Source: Meandrina meandrites
Taxonomy: Eukaryota; Cnidaria; Anthozoa; Scleractinia; Meandrinidae
NCBI GenBank assembly: GCA_963693305.1
Contig: OY855908.1
Coordinates: 31,742,305 to 31,806,304, forward strand
DNA length: 64,000 bases
Direction of reading: 5' to 3'
Below the pieces are notes generated by a model. It worked only from the letters and a program-made list of their open reading frames with translations. It ran no database searches and was not told the DNA's origin. Position numbers and translations under genes: made by a program. Shown here piece by piece: positions 55,620 to 64,000 of this stretch. Within the stretch, counting starts at the first letter, position 1. The number at the start of each line of letters is the position of its first letter.

Positions 55620-56748
55620 AAAGCGTTAGAGACAACAGAGACACAAGGACTGTTTTGACCCTGGTGTATCGTTTACGAAGAAACTTAATCCTTTAAGAGA
55701 GTCTGAAAATTATTCTTTAGTCACGTTTAGCCGTGGATCTCTCGAATAGTTCACTTTTCGCAGATTAATACAGCATCAGAAAGAAAAAAAAAGATCACAG
55801 TTAATCATTTTCCCGTTTTGCCATGTATAATAAAAACAGAGAGACTGAAAAGTGACGTTTATTTGCATGGGTACACATGGTATAAAAGCTCTCTTTCCCT
55901 CGGCCTAAAAACTTCCAGTTAAACTTCTAGAAACTGTGTTAACAAGGGTCTATACAATACAATATAATACAATAAAATACAACACAATACAATACAATAC
56001 AATACAATACAACACAATACAATACAATACAATACAATACAATACAATAGTTTATTAGTCCATCCTCAAAAGGCTTCTCAGAACTTATTTACAATGAGCA
56101 ATATAAAACGCTTATTTACATGATGATATAAAATTAATACTGGTATAAAGTCTCAGGTAAGAGTTCAATCAAGATAACTCAGTTGACCCTAAATCGTCAT
56201 AACAATGTGCTAATCTTGTCTTTGCATTTATACCACAAAAAAAAAAAAACAATAGCGAAAGAAATACTCTCCCTGCGTTGTCTATAGCTAGCTAGTTCGA
56301 GACACCGTTTTCCGCAATCTGTGACTGAAACTCAGTATTTCTAAACAACTGCCTTGGCCTGTCCTACTTTTAGAAAAATAAACAAAAGCACGATTTTCTA
56401 CACTGTATATAGACCTGCCCAAGACAAATATTGCAAATGCGCGTCTGCGTTTCTGGCGTTATGTTGACATAAAATTCTATGCGCCGCGCCTGAGTTCATT
56501 TTTAAATGACCTTTGTCTAGAGATTTTTAGAAATGATTTACTAGTACAGCGAAGAAAATAAAAATCTTTGAGCTTAGCCAGCATATTTACTTGAGTTGAT
56601 TTGAATACGAAAAAAGAAAGAACATCTCTGGGATAGAATTTCAATAAAGTCCTCGTGAGGTCGACTTGTAGCAAGTCTATCTCTGGGACTGTTTTCGTGG
56701 TATTCTGTTTTCTTCAAATTAAGCCATCGCCCAATACCGGTTCAAGGT
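55620..56748. repeat. XKR segmental unit 4, older non-coding copy
   Basis: Diverged match to 11100-11480 and 27670-28530 in the same order. No gene. Its divergence makes it the oldest unit of the array. Confidence 0.6.
55955..56049. repeat. (AATAC)n pentanucleotide microsatellite
   Basis: About 18 tandem AATAC units with a few interruptions. Confidence 0.9.
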
Positions 56749-57861
56749 TTAAGCTGGAGAATTGTTTTGAACACCGACTCGGTTGTCTTTTAGTAACTTA
56801 CGGAAGGTGATAACTCTCATTACCGAGCCAAGAACACTGAACAAGCACACACAGACCGTGACTGGTAACGAGTATCGGTTGTTATCAGAGTGTTGGCTGA
56901 AATAGAAAAGCAGTATCAATACAAAGTTTTCTGATACAAACAGAACATTAGACAACGGTAGCCTTTTTAGTGCAACATTCTTTTCGGTCCTGTCTACCAC
57001 TGCTGAAGTGTCATCTCTTACCCAGTGGACGCAGAAAAATAATAGCAAATACGCAGATCTTGTTTCGCCATCGTATGTGTCTTCTACGCAAACCCAAATG
57101 ATGTCAGCTGTCGCTAGCACAACAGTATGACACAACAAAGCGACGAGAACCCACCACTTGTAGCTGACGGTGAAGTAACAAACAGCAAATAGTCGACTGC
57201 TCAGGAAAAATATGTTTGTTACAAAGAGAACAAATTTGTGTTTTATTTTTAGGTCATCCAATACATCTGCATGCAAGAACTCATCAGCGGTTGTGAACGC
57301 CCAAGCTAGACTAATGAAAGAGACAACTAAAGAAATGATTTGAATAACCTCTACCGGTCCCTCTTGAACACTCGCGGCGTAAAACTGGAGCATAAACTCC
57401 GGGGCCGACTCTAAAACTGCCTCAGCAAGCACAGCCATGTCGATGTGCTCCAGTAGGTCATCAGCTGCTGCCTCGTCGTTAGCGAAGTCGATTCGATTGC
57501 CACAACAACATGACACCCAGCTGAAAAGAAACCCTTGCATTCTCGCGAAGGCGGCTGAAAATGGATGGCAGCCATAACAATAAATTTTCGAACAATGTCT
57601 AAAGTCACAGGATTGTTTCGGGCTATGAATTCGTTCCAGTATTGCGAACACAAAACACGGCAAAATAAGAAAAGCGATCCCCGCGTAATACAATGTCTTG
57701 GTTTCTGGGCGATCGAATTCCACCAGTGTAAATATGTCGGTGATCGGGTCAGCAGCGCTCAAAATTGCTCCAACAAGAAATATAAAAGGACTGTACCATT
57801 TAAGATCCTTCGCTTTCATACTGAGCAGAACTTTGGTATGTTTCCTTTGTGCACTGCCCAC
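56749..57861 (-). CDS. XK-related (XKR-like) membrane protein, copy 4
   Basis: 370 residues, intact, one exon. It keeps the family marks (ADPITDIFTLVEF, ESAPEFMLQFYAASVQ, TVSYKWW, a late NFVLILLFYFSQHS helix) but differs at many positions from copies 1-3, especially in the first loop after helix 2 (several added cysteines). It matches the 370-residue length of copy 1, which supports both start choices. The start MGSAQRKHTKVL resembles MNTQRKDTKVL of copy 1. Probably a functional multi-pass protein of the plasma membrane or an internal membrane. Confidence 0.8.
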   Translation of the reverse strand: MGSAQRKHTKVLLSMKAKDLKWYSPFIFLVGAILSAADPITDIFTLVEFDRPETKTLYYAGIAFLILPCFVFAILERIHSPKQSCDFRHCSKIYCYGCHPFSAAFARMQGFLFSWVSCCCGNRIDFANDEAAADDLLEHIDMAVLAEAVLESAPEFMLQFYAASVQEGPVEVIQIISLVVSFISLAWAFTTADEFLHADVLDDLKIKHKFVLFVTNIFFLSSRLFAVCYFTVSYKWWVLVALLCHTVVLATADIIWVCVEDTYDGETRSAYLLLFFCVHWVRDDTSAVVDRTEKNVALKRLPLSNVLFVSENFVLILLFYFSQHSDNNRYSLPVTVCVCLFSVLGSVMRVITFRKLLKDNRVGVQNNSPA

Positions 57862-58397
57862 AGAGAGAATGGAGTAGCCTCTGTTAAATTGTTACGATTG
57901 AAATAGAACAGAATGAGGAAAGAATGTTGCTTTCCAGCCAACGCAACTGAGGCGTGCAAGATCAGGACGGTCAGGGTTGATATTCGTGATTAAACATTCC
58001 AGTGCGTCCCCCTCCTGCTAATAAAGAAATGAAACAAAATTATCAAGCGTGATTGGCTCTTAGCACGGCTGTTTATCAAGGATTTGGAAGTCGAGGCGAA
58101 AATAGTTTTGCCAAATAACGAGGTGTCCAATAACAATAATTATTTCCGTTTCGCAAATAGCTTTTCTCCTGGAATTTTTTGCCAGTGATAATGGAGATCA
58201 GACGATCAGAGGCCGATCCAAGGTCACAATGGTAACGATTTGCCTCAGCGTGCATGCTTCTTATTTAAAATTCTATTATAAAATATAGGAACGAAGTAGG
58301 GATGGACCATTTTTTGCGGGAGTGGGAGTGAAGACGTTAATGGTGGCATTAGCTGACATGAAAGACAAAAATGTAGTATCGCAACTTTGTATTCTGT
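57862..58397. other. Promoter side of XKR copy 4
   Basis: The first 200 bp resemble the upstream flanks of the other XKR copies. The remainder is non-coding. Confidence 0.4.
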
Positions 58398-59392
58398 CGT
58401 GCGTTTCTCAAAAGTCCCGAAAACTGTATGTTCGGGCCCGAGAAGTGACCCGTAAAGTTCCCGAAAATGTTTTCTCATGTTTCTCAAAACGCACGAGAAA
58501 ACCTTTCTCCCGAAAACCTTTCTCGGGACTGATTTTAATGCCATAAAATTGCATCTCCGAAGAACTTTTTTGGGAAAAAGACGGCGAAAGCCGTAAATGG
58601 AAAGGACGTCACTATAGGAAATGTGAGAAAGAGGACTGGCAGAACTCGGTGGTCTAATTGACAACTTTCAAAATAACGTCGGGTAAGCTAATCCACTTCG
58701 CCAAGAGAACGTAGAGCGGTTTTTAGAAAGGTACTTGATGGTCGACTTTTTCCGCCTGAAATCTCTCTCCTCTGCAGGGGCCTTTTTTTTATTTTTTCGT
58801 ACGGGCGTTTGAGCCTTGGAGGAATTTTCGCCCTTCCCGTCCTCCCCCGCGCTCCCCCTATTTTTCATTTTTCGTGTTTTCTTTTGGCCTCCCCCCCCCC
58901 CTCCCCCCTCAACTAAAGGAACCTCTATGGAGGGAAGAGGCCTGAAATTGTTAACAGAAACGACCAAAATTCATTCAGCATAATTATGTACAGCAAGTTC
59001 GCTAAAGTACTGAGCGACAATGACAGAGAAGGATTCTAACCAGCACGTTATTTAACCAAACTTCAAGGCTCAAAAGCAATATTACAAAAGTTTGTTAGCG
59101 CGTGCTTCGTAAATTACAACTCACAAAAAAACGATCTAAACACTTACATGCAAGCTGCCTTACACGTACGTGACGAACCCAACTCAGTGCAGCGGCGTCA
59201 ATTGCAATTTTTGAACTAATCACAGGCTGAAAAACTGAAGCTCGCGTCACAAATCCCTGAAAGATCCCCGAAAATCTCGTGGAAAATCAGGCGCATTTGG
59301 AAACGCTTTTCCGAATCCGAGAAACACGGCCGAAAAGAGCTCCGTATAGTTTTTGGGCCCGTCAAGTTTTCGGGACTTTTGAGAAACGCACG
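58398..59392. mobile_element. ~1-kb non-autonomous element with CGTGCGTTTCTCAAAAGTCC ends
   Basis: Inverted termini of about 27 bp (58398-58424 and 59366-59392), with further inverted similarity inward. The middle includes a C tract and no transposase. It ends about 80 bp before the SAP/SWIM gene start and could influence its promoter. Confidence 0.6.
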
Positions 59393-59474
59393 CCTGATAC
59401 ACCGATTCAGCCTAAGCCGGAAGTTGCATGGAAACGAGGCCTAAGGGCCCTCGCTCGCGCGAAACTCAAAAATC

Positions 59475-60547
59475 ATGGAGGAAAACACCAAGGACTTGCA
59501 AGGCATAAGCCTTTCTCCAGAAGATATTCCGTGTTCCTCCGCAAGAAATGGAGAAGACGTAAGCAAGTGGACAATTCCGCAATTAAAATTTTGGTTAAAA
59601 TGCCGAAGATTGAACCAACGGGGATTAAAGAAAGACCTTGTCGAAAAGTAAGTTTCGTAACATAAACTTACTTCGTAACTTTTTCGGTGAATCAAGAGAA
59701 TTTCGATATTATTTAAACCTTCATTTCTCTGCTTTTAACTTATCACGCTGTTCTCTTCGGGGCAGGGCTAAGGCATTCGATGCGATTCCTCGCTACAGAG
59801 ATAAAGTTTACGACCCTGACCCTGAGAAAAGCTACACGAAGGCAAAAGTTGAAAAGCTGAAGACCGGCTCTGGGACCGCAACATTCCACGAGCAAAGCGA
59901 CGGAGAAAACTCGCACAGTTCAATTATAGACACCTTCCCGGCAGACGATAATACGCAATTCTCAAAGGACTTTTCCGTTTTGCCTCCATTTGTGCCTATG
60001 GATGCTTTTGAGCAGGTAAAGAATTCTGGTAAATCAATGAAAAAATTTGGTGAACTTTGTACATGATTTACAGGTGTACAATAACACTGAAAATAAAATT
60101 ATATATATCCGTGCTTGCTGTTGGGCTTCTTACAAGAGGAATGTGAAATACAAGGTAAAAATCGCTTGTAAGCAAAAGGGGACCCCAAAGATTCTAGCAG
60201 CAAAGTGCGATAGGCAGTGTCCGGCCTCGAACAGTGGGTGTTGTTGTCATGTGATGGCTCTCATATGGAAACTAGAGGACATAACCAGAAAATCCGAGCT
60301 TAAAAATATCACTCCTGATAACAGATGCTGCACTTCAAAACCGAGAGAATGGGGAAAGGGGAGTAAACGAGAAGTAGAGTTCACTCCAGTGATGGCTTCA
60401 AAAATTACAAAACCAAGACATGCGTCTGACGTACCTGGATGGAAAAGGAGAAGCATCGAGTCTCAGTTTTATGATCCTAGACCATCTAAGTTCCAGAAGC
60501 TTGACGATCTTCAGGAAATAAATGCTAATATACCCTTTGCCTGTTAG
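59475..60547 (+). CDS. SAP plus SWIM zinc-finger protein, three exons, probably truncated
   Basis: Exons 59475-59647, 59766-60015 and 60074-60547 join in phase to 298 codons, with GTAAGT and GTAAAG donors and CAG acceptors. Exon 1 encodes a SAP domain (WTIPQLKFWLKCRRLNQRGLKKDLVEK). Exon 3 encodes a SWIM-type finger (AAKCDRQCPASNSGCCCHVMALIW, CxC...CxH style). In cnidarians this pairing usually precedes a YqaJ-type nuclease, which is missing here. The stop codon lies inside TGTTAG, a typical first hexamer of a Copia LTR, so the gene may have been cut off by the retrotransposon at the window edge. DNA binding is the likely role. Confidence 0.65.
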
Positions 60548-60621
60548 GATGATCTCATTAATATGTATAAGATCTGACGTCAATAAAGTCCCGGATGTTG
60601 TTGTTCCTTGAAGTGAAAACA
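60542..60621 (+). repeat. Candidate short 5' LTR of Copia element
   Basis: Starts TGTTAG and ends in AACA before the Copia frame, with AATAAA at 60582-60587 as its polyadenylation signal. It is very short (80 bp), and the 3' LTR lies outside the window, so it is unproven. The right end is a guess. Confidence 0.3.
60582..60587 (+). promoter_or_regulatory. AATAAA polyadenylation signal
   Basis: Lies 35 nt after the SAP/SWIM stop codon. It may serve that gene or belong to a Copia LTR. Confidence 0.5.
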
Positions 60622-60676
60622 TGGCGTGGCGTGTTTGATCTATTGATCCAAAAATCCGAACAATCCTCCCCCCGTC

Positions 60677-63600
60677 ATGAACGAAACAGGTTATGGGCCC
60701 AGGTCAAGGTACGGGAGACTACTCTTCGATGGGGATGAACGGAAATATGAGCAATGGGAAGTCAAGTTTCTCGGATACATGCGATTGCAAAAGTTGAAGG
60801 ATACCATCACTACGGCTGAATATGAGGACATTAATGCAGCCAAGAATGAAGAAGCTTTCGCGGAGTTAATACAATTTCTAGACGATAAAAGCCTTTCCCT
60901 TGTAATGAGAGATGCACAGGATGACGGGAGGAAAGCATTAAAGATTTTAAGAGCACACTACGCTGGTACAGGCAAGCCGAGAGTGATCTCGTTGTACACG
61001 GAACTGACGTCGCTTGTAAAGTCAGCACATGAGACCGTGACAGACTATGTCATACGAGCAGAGACTGCGGCAACAGCTCTTAAAAATGCCGGTGAAACCG
61101 TGACGGATAGCCTTCTCATAGCGATGGTACTGAAAGGCCTACCAGAAGAATACAGGCCGTTTGTTGTCGTTATTACTCAGAGCGAGAAAGAACAAACATT
61201 TGGCGAATTTAAAGTCGCCTTACGAAGCTTCGAAGACACAGAGCGAGCCAGTATAGCGACGGGAAATCACTCAGTTATGAAAACTGAACACAAGCAAGAA
61301 TCCCAGCCGAATATCACCTGTTTTCAATGTGGCCAGCCAGGGCACATTGCTCGTTTCTGTGGTAGTAAAGACAAAGGCAAGAACGGACGGGGTCACTGGT
61401 GCAACACATGCCATAATTCATCACACAGTGACAGAACATGTCGACGCAAAAGAAAGAATAAGACCGACAAAGTCAGTCAGGCTTCTGAGACTTTGGAGGA
61501 TTCTGATGAGGAAGTGGAACATTCATTTGCATTTGAGACCAATGCCTATGTAAATGGGAACACTACTGGGAAACCAAATGCCTTACTGGTGGATTGCGGT
61601 GCGACCACTCACATCATCAATGACGAGTCCAAATTCAGCAAATTTGATGACAAGTTCACACCGGAAAAGCACTACATCGAGCTAGCAGATGGGACACGAT
61701 CCAACAACGTGGCACTCAAGAGGGGAGATGTTGAAATAACCATCATGGATACCACTGGAAGGTATGTCAGTGCAACACTGAAGAATGCGTTATACATTCC
61801 TGCATACCCGCAGAACATATTTTCAGTGCAAGCTGCGACTGAAAGAGGTGCTTCAGTGACTTTCAATCCTGACTCTGCTGAATTAGTTTACAAGGATGGT
61901 ACCAAGTTTAACATCGAGAAGCATTGTAGACTGTACTATCTTAGTACCTTCGACAAGAATGACTCTGACTCTGTTAATTATACATGTGACCTGAAGGGTT
62001 GGCATGAAATACTAGGGCACTGTAATTACGAGGACATCTTGAAACTAAAAGGTGTAGTGGAAGGTATGAAAGTAAATGATAGTAGTTCCAGTAAACCCCA
62101 AGATTGTAATGTTTGTATTGAAGGAAAAATGACCCAAAGTAGGAATAGGAATCCTGATGCTCGTGCTACTGCACCATTAGAATTAGTTCATACGGATTTG
62201 GCTGGACCTATCGATCCAGCTTCTAGAGAGGGTTTCAGATATTCCATAGCTTTTACAGATGACTATTCAGGAGCAATTTTTGTATATTTTCTGAAGCGTA
62301 AGAGTGACACTGTAGCTGCAACAAAGAAGTTTTTAGCAGACACAGCACCATACGGTGAGGTCAAATGTATTAGATCGGATAATGGTGGTGAATTTATTTC
62401 TCAGGAATTTAAATCTCTGCTGGAGAAAAATAAGATAAAGCATGAAATGTCTGCACCCCATTCCCCTCACCAAAATGGGACGGCAGAGCGACACTGGAGA
62501 ACTTTGTTTGAGATGGGAAGGTGTTTACTCCTGCAAGCCAATCTGGACAAAGGGTTTTGGCCCTACGCGTTAATGGCAGCTGCGTACATTCGCAATCGGT
62601 GCTTTAACAACCGCCTTAAGCAAACTGCGTACTTTGCTATCACTGGCAAGAAGCCAAATTTGTCAAACATGAGAGTTTTTGGATCTGAATGCTATGCATA
62701 TAAGCAGAATAAGAAGAAGTTGGATCCCAGGTGCACCAAAGGGATTTTCCTTGGGTATGATAAAGGGAGTCCTGCCTATCTGGTGTTAATCCCAGAGACA
62801 GGCAAAATTATGAAGTACAGGGTGGTGAAGTTCCCTAGGAGAGGGGTACATGTCGAACGACAGACCCAAACTGAAAATCCACTGGGTGATGATGATTTCA
62901 TGCCATCACGACACAATACTAACCCTGATTCTTGTAGTGAATCTGATGTTGATAGGTCCGGAGAGGGTCCGGATGAACTTGCTGAAGGGCATAAGGCTGA
63001 GAATGAATCTAGTCCTACTTCACAGCCTCGCGATGAAAGTGTGAGACGCTCCACGAGGGAGAGAAGACCCCCAGCTTACCTGAGAGATTATGTCACTGAC
63101 ATGAAGGATAGTGATCAGGTACTGACAAGTGTAGATTACTGTTACAAATTTTCTGCTTTCCCTCAAACTTACCAAGAGGCTATGGAATCGCCTGATTCTA
63201 GTAATTGGGAGGCAGCAATGAAGGAAGAGATGAATTCTCTAACTGAGAATAACACATTTACTTTGTCTACTTTGCCAGAGGGCAAAAATTCAGTGGGGGG
63301 CCGTTGGGTGTACACTATCAAAGAAAGTTCCAATGGTGCTAAAACTTTCAAAGCAAGGTATGTTGCTAAGGGTTACAGTCAAGTGAGAGGTGTTGATTAT
63401 CAGGAGACGTTTGCACCAACAGCTAATCTCACATCAGTGCGTGTGCTAATGCAAATGGCAGCACAACACGATTTGATTTTGCATCAGATGGATGTGAAGA
63501 CTGCATATCTCAATGCCCCTATTGATTGTGAGATCTATATGGATCAAGCCGAGGGCTTTGAAGTTCCCCCAGGGAGTGAAGGGAAACTTGTGTATAAGTT

Positions 63601-64000
63601 GAACAAATCTCTGTATGGATTGAAGCAGTCGGGTAGGAATTGGAACCATGTACTACACTGTTTCTTGCTAGAGAATGATTTTGTACAAAGCCCTGTTGAC
63701 AATTGTGTGTACACCAAACAGGTTGGAAGTGGACTTGTTGCTATGCTTGTCTGGGTGGACGACATAATTATAGCAGCAAGCGACATGGTGTTATTGTCTA
63801 AAACTAAAGAGATGTTGAACAAGAGGTTTCATATGAAAGATCTTGGTAGACTTTCATATTTCTTGGGTATTCACTTTGAGCAAGGTGATGGCTTTGTAAA
63901 AATGGACCAGAAGAGGTATATCAGTAAGGTGCTTGAGAGATTTGAGATGTCTGATTGTAAACCAAAACCTACACCTTCTGAGCAGAAGTTCGAGTTTGGC
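60677..64000 (+). CDS. Copia (Ty1/copia) gag-pol polyprotein, 3' end outside window
   Basis: An open frame of at least 1,108 codons with no stop. Order: gag (1-200); two zinc knuckles, CFQCGQPGHIARFC (from residue 215) and CNTCHNSSHSDRTC; aspartic protease (LLVDCGATTHI, ~303-313); gag-pre-integrase (KGWHEILGHCNYEDIL); integrase with HTDLAGP, RSDNGGEF (~567-572) and the NGTAERH glutamate; then reverse transcriptase (MDVKTAYLNAP and VWVDDIII at ~1025). This domain order, integrase before reverse transcriptase, defines Copia. RNase H and the 3' LTR would follow. The protease motif reads DCG rather than the usual D(S/T)G, and the RT motif WVDD rather than YVDD. The uninterrupted frame suggests a young, possibly active copy. 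Confidence 0.93.
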   Translation, partial: MNETGYGPRSRYGRLLFDGDERKYEQWEVKFLGYMRLQKLKDTITTAEYEDINAAKNEEAFAELIQFLDDKSLSLVMRDAQDDGRKALKILRAHYAGTGKPRVISLYTELTSLVKSAHETVTDYVIRAETAATALKNAGETVTDSLLIAMVLKGLPEEYRPFVVVITQSEKEQTFGEFKVALRSFEDTERASIATGNHSVMKTEHKQESQPNITCFQCGQPGHIARFCGSKDKGKNGRGHWCNTCHNSSHSDRTCRRKRKNKTDKVSQASETLEDSDEEVEHSFAFETNAYVNGNTTGKPNALLVDCGATTHIINDESKFSKFDDKFTPEKHYIELADGTRSNNVALKRGDVEITIMDTTGRYVSATLKNALYIPAYPQNIFSVQAATERGASVTFNPDSAELVYKDGTKFNIEKHCRLYYLSTFDKNDSDSVNYTCDLKGWHEILGHCNYEDILKLKGVVEGMKVNDSSSSKPQDCNVCIEGKMTQSRNRNPDARATAPLELVHTDLAGPIDPASREGFRYSIAFTDDYSGAIFVYFLKRKSDTVAATKKFLADTAPYGEVKCIRSDNGGEFISQEFKSLLEKNKIKHEMSAPHSPHQNGTAERHWRTLFEMGRCLLLQANLDKGFWPYALMAAAYIRNRCFNNRLKQTAYFAITGKKPNLSNMRVFGSECYAYKQNKKKLDPRCTKGIFLGYDKGSPAYLVLIPETGKIMKYRVVKFPRRGVHVERQTQTENPLGDDDFMPSRHNTNPDSCSESDVDRSGEGPDELAEGHKAENESSPTSQPRDESVRRSTRERRPPAYLRDYVTDMKDSDQVLTSVDYCYKFSAFPQTYQEAMESPDSSNWEAAMKEEMNSLTENNTFTLSTLPEGKNSVGGRWVYTIKESSNGAKTFKARYVAKGYSQVRGVDYQETFAPTANLTSVRVLMQMAAQHDLILHQMDVKTAYLNAPIDCEIYMDQAEGFEVPPGSEGKLVYKLNKSLYGLKQSGRNWNHVLHCFLLENDFVQSPVDNCVYTKQVGSGLVAMLVWVDDIIIAASDMVLLSKTKEMLNKRFHMKDLGRLSYFLGIHFEQGDGFVKMDQKRYISKVLERFEMSDCKPKPTPSEQKFEFG

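Noticed and set aside
58245..58664. 139-codon minus-strand open frame
   Set aside because: It lies across the end of a MITE and its inverted repeat; no homology recognised.
1..64000. CRISPR arrays, rRNA or tRNA genes
   Set aside because: I saw no regularly spaced repeats or tRNA-like A/B boxes with cloverleaf pairing; a covariance-model scan was not possible here.

Overview
This is eukaryotic DNA, most likely from an anthozoan cnidarian (coral or sea anemone). The signs are AT-rich intergenic DNA packed with miniature inverted-repeat elements, spliced genes (GT/AG introns with polypyrimidine acceptors), a front-end fatty-acid desaturase, tachylectin-type lectin repeats, XK-related membrane proteins, and Penelope-like, Ty3/Gypsy-type and Copia retroelements. 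The species call is inference.

Layout. 0.5-1.9 kb: an apparently intact desaturase on the minus strand. 2-9 kb: gene-poor, filled with MITEs, including a nearly perfect 0.5-kb foldback. 8-58 kb: an array of diverged segmental duplications, each carrying an XK-related (XKR-like) gene on the minus strand. There are four XKR-like copies: two open (28.6-29.7 and 56.7-57.9 kb), one with a single homopolymer frameshift (42.7-43.8 kb) and one split by a retroelement tail (47.9-49.2 kb). A Penelope-like inverted pair with a nested MITE sits at 34.9-36.4 kb. A decayed tachylectin-like gene and a Ty3/Gypsy-type gag fossil lie at 52.1-54.9 kb. At the right edge a three-exon SAP/SWIM zinc-finger gene appears to be cut off by a Copia element that runs off the window with its gag-pol frame open.

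The centrepiece is a 14,880-bp virus-like DNA transposon of the Polinton/Maverick (adintovirus-like) class at 11541-26420, inserted into the first XKR segmental unit. It has 248-bp terminal inverted repeats that read as identical and a 5-bp target duplication, TTAAC. It encodes a protein-primed family B DNA polymerase with an N-terminal SAP domain, an RVE integrase, an A32/FtsK-like packaging ATPase, a probable major capsid protein, a trimeric-fibre-like protein, a PD-(D/E)xK-type nuclease, a Cys/His-repeat protein and about eight small or medium proteins, many with membrane segments. Together these look like a kit for DNA replication, integration, genome packaging and a capsid with fibre. I saw no adenain-type protease. 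A TTTAAAGA-like box 20-35 nt before most start codons suggests a shared promoter code.

This copy looks recently inserted but already damaged. The polymerase reading frame has two in-frame TGA codons, the integrase carries glycine where the first catalytic aspartate is expected, and two small genes are frameshifted.
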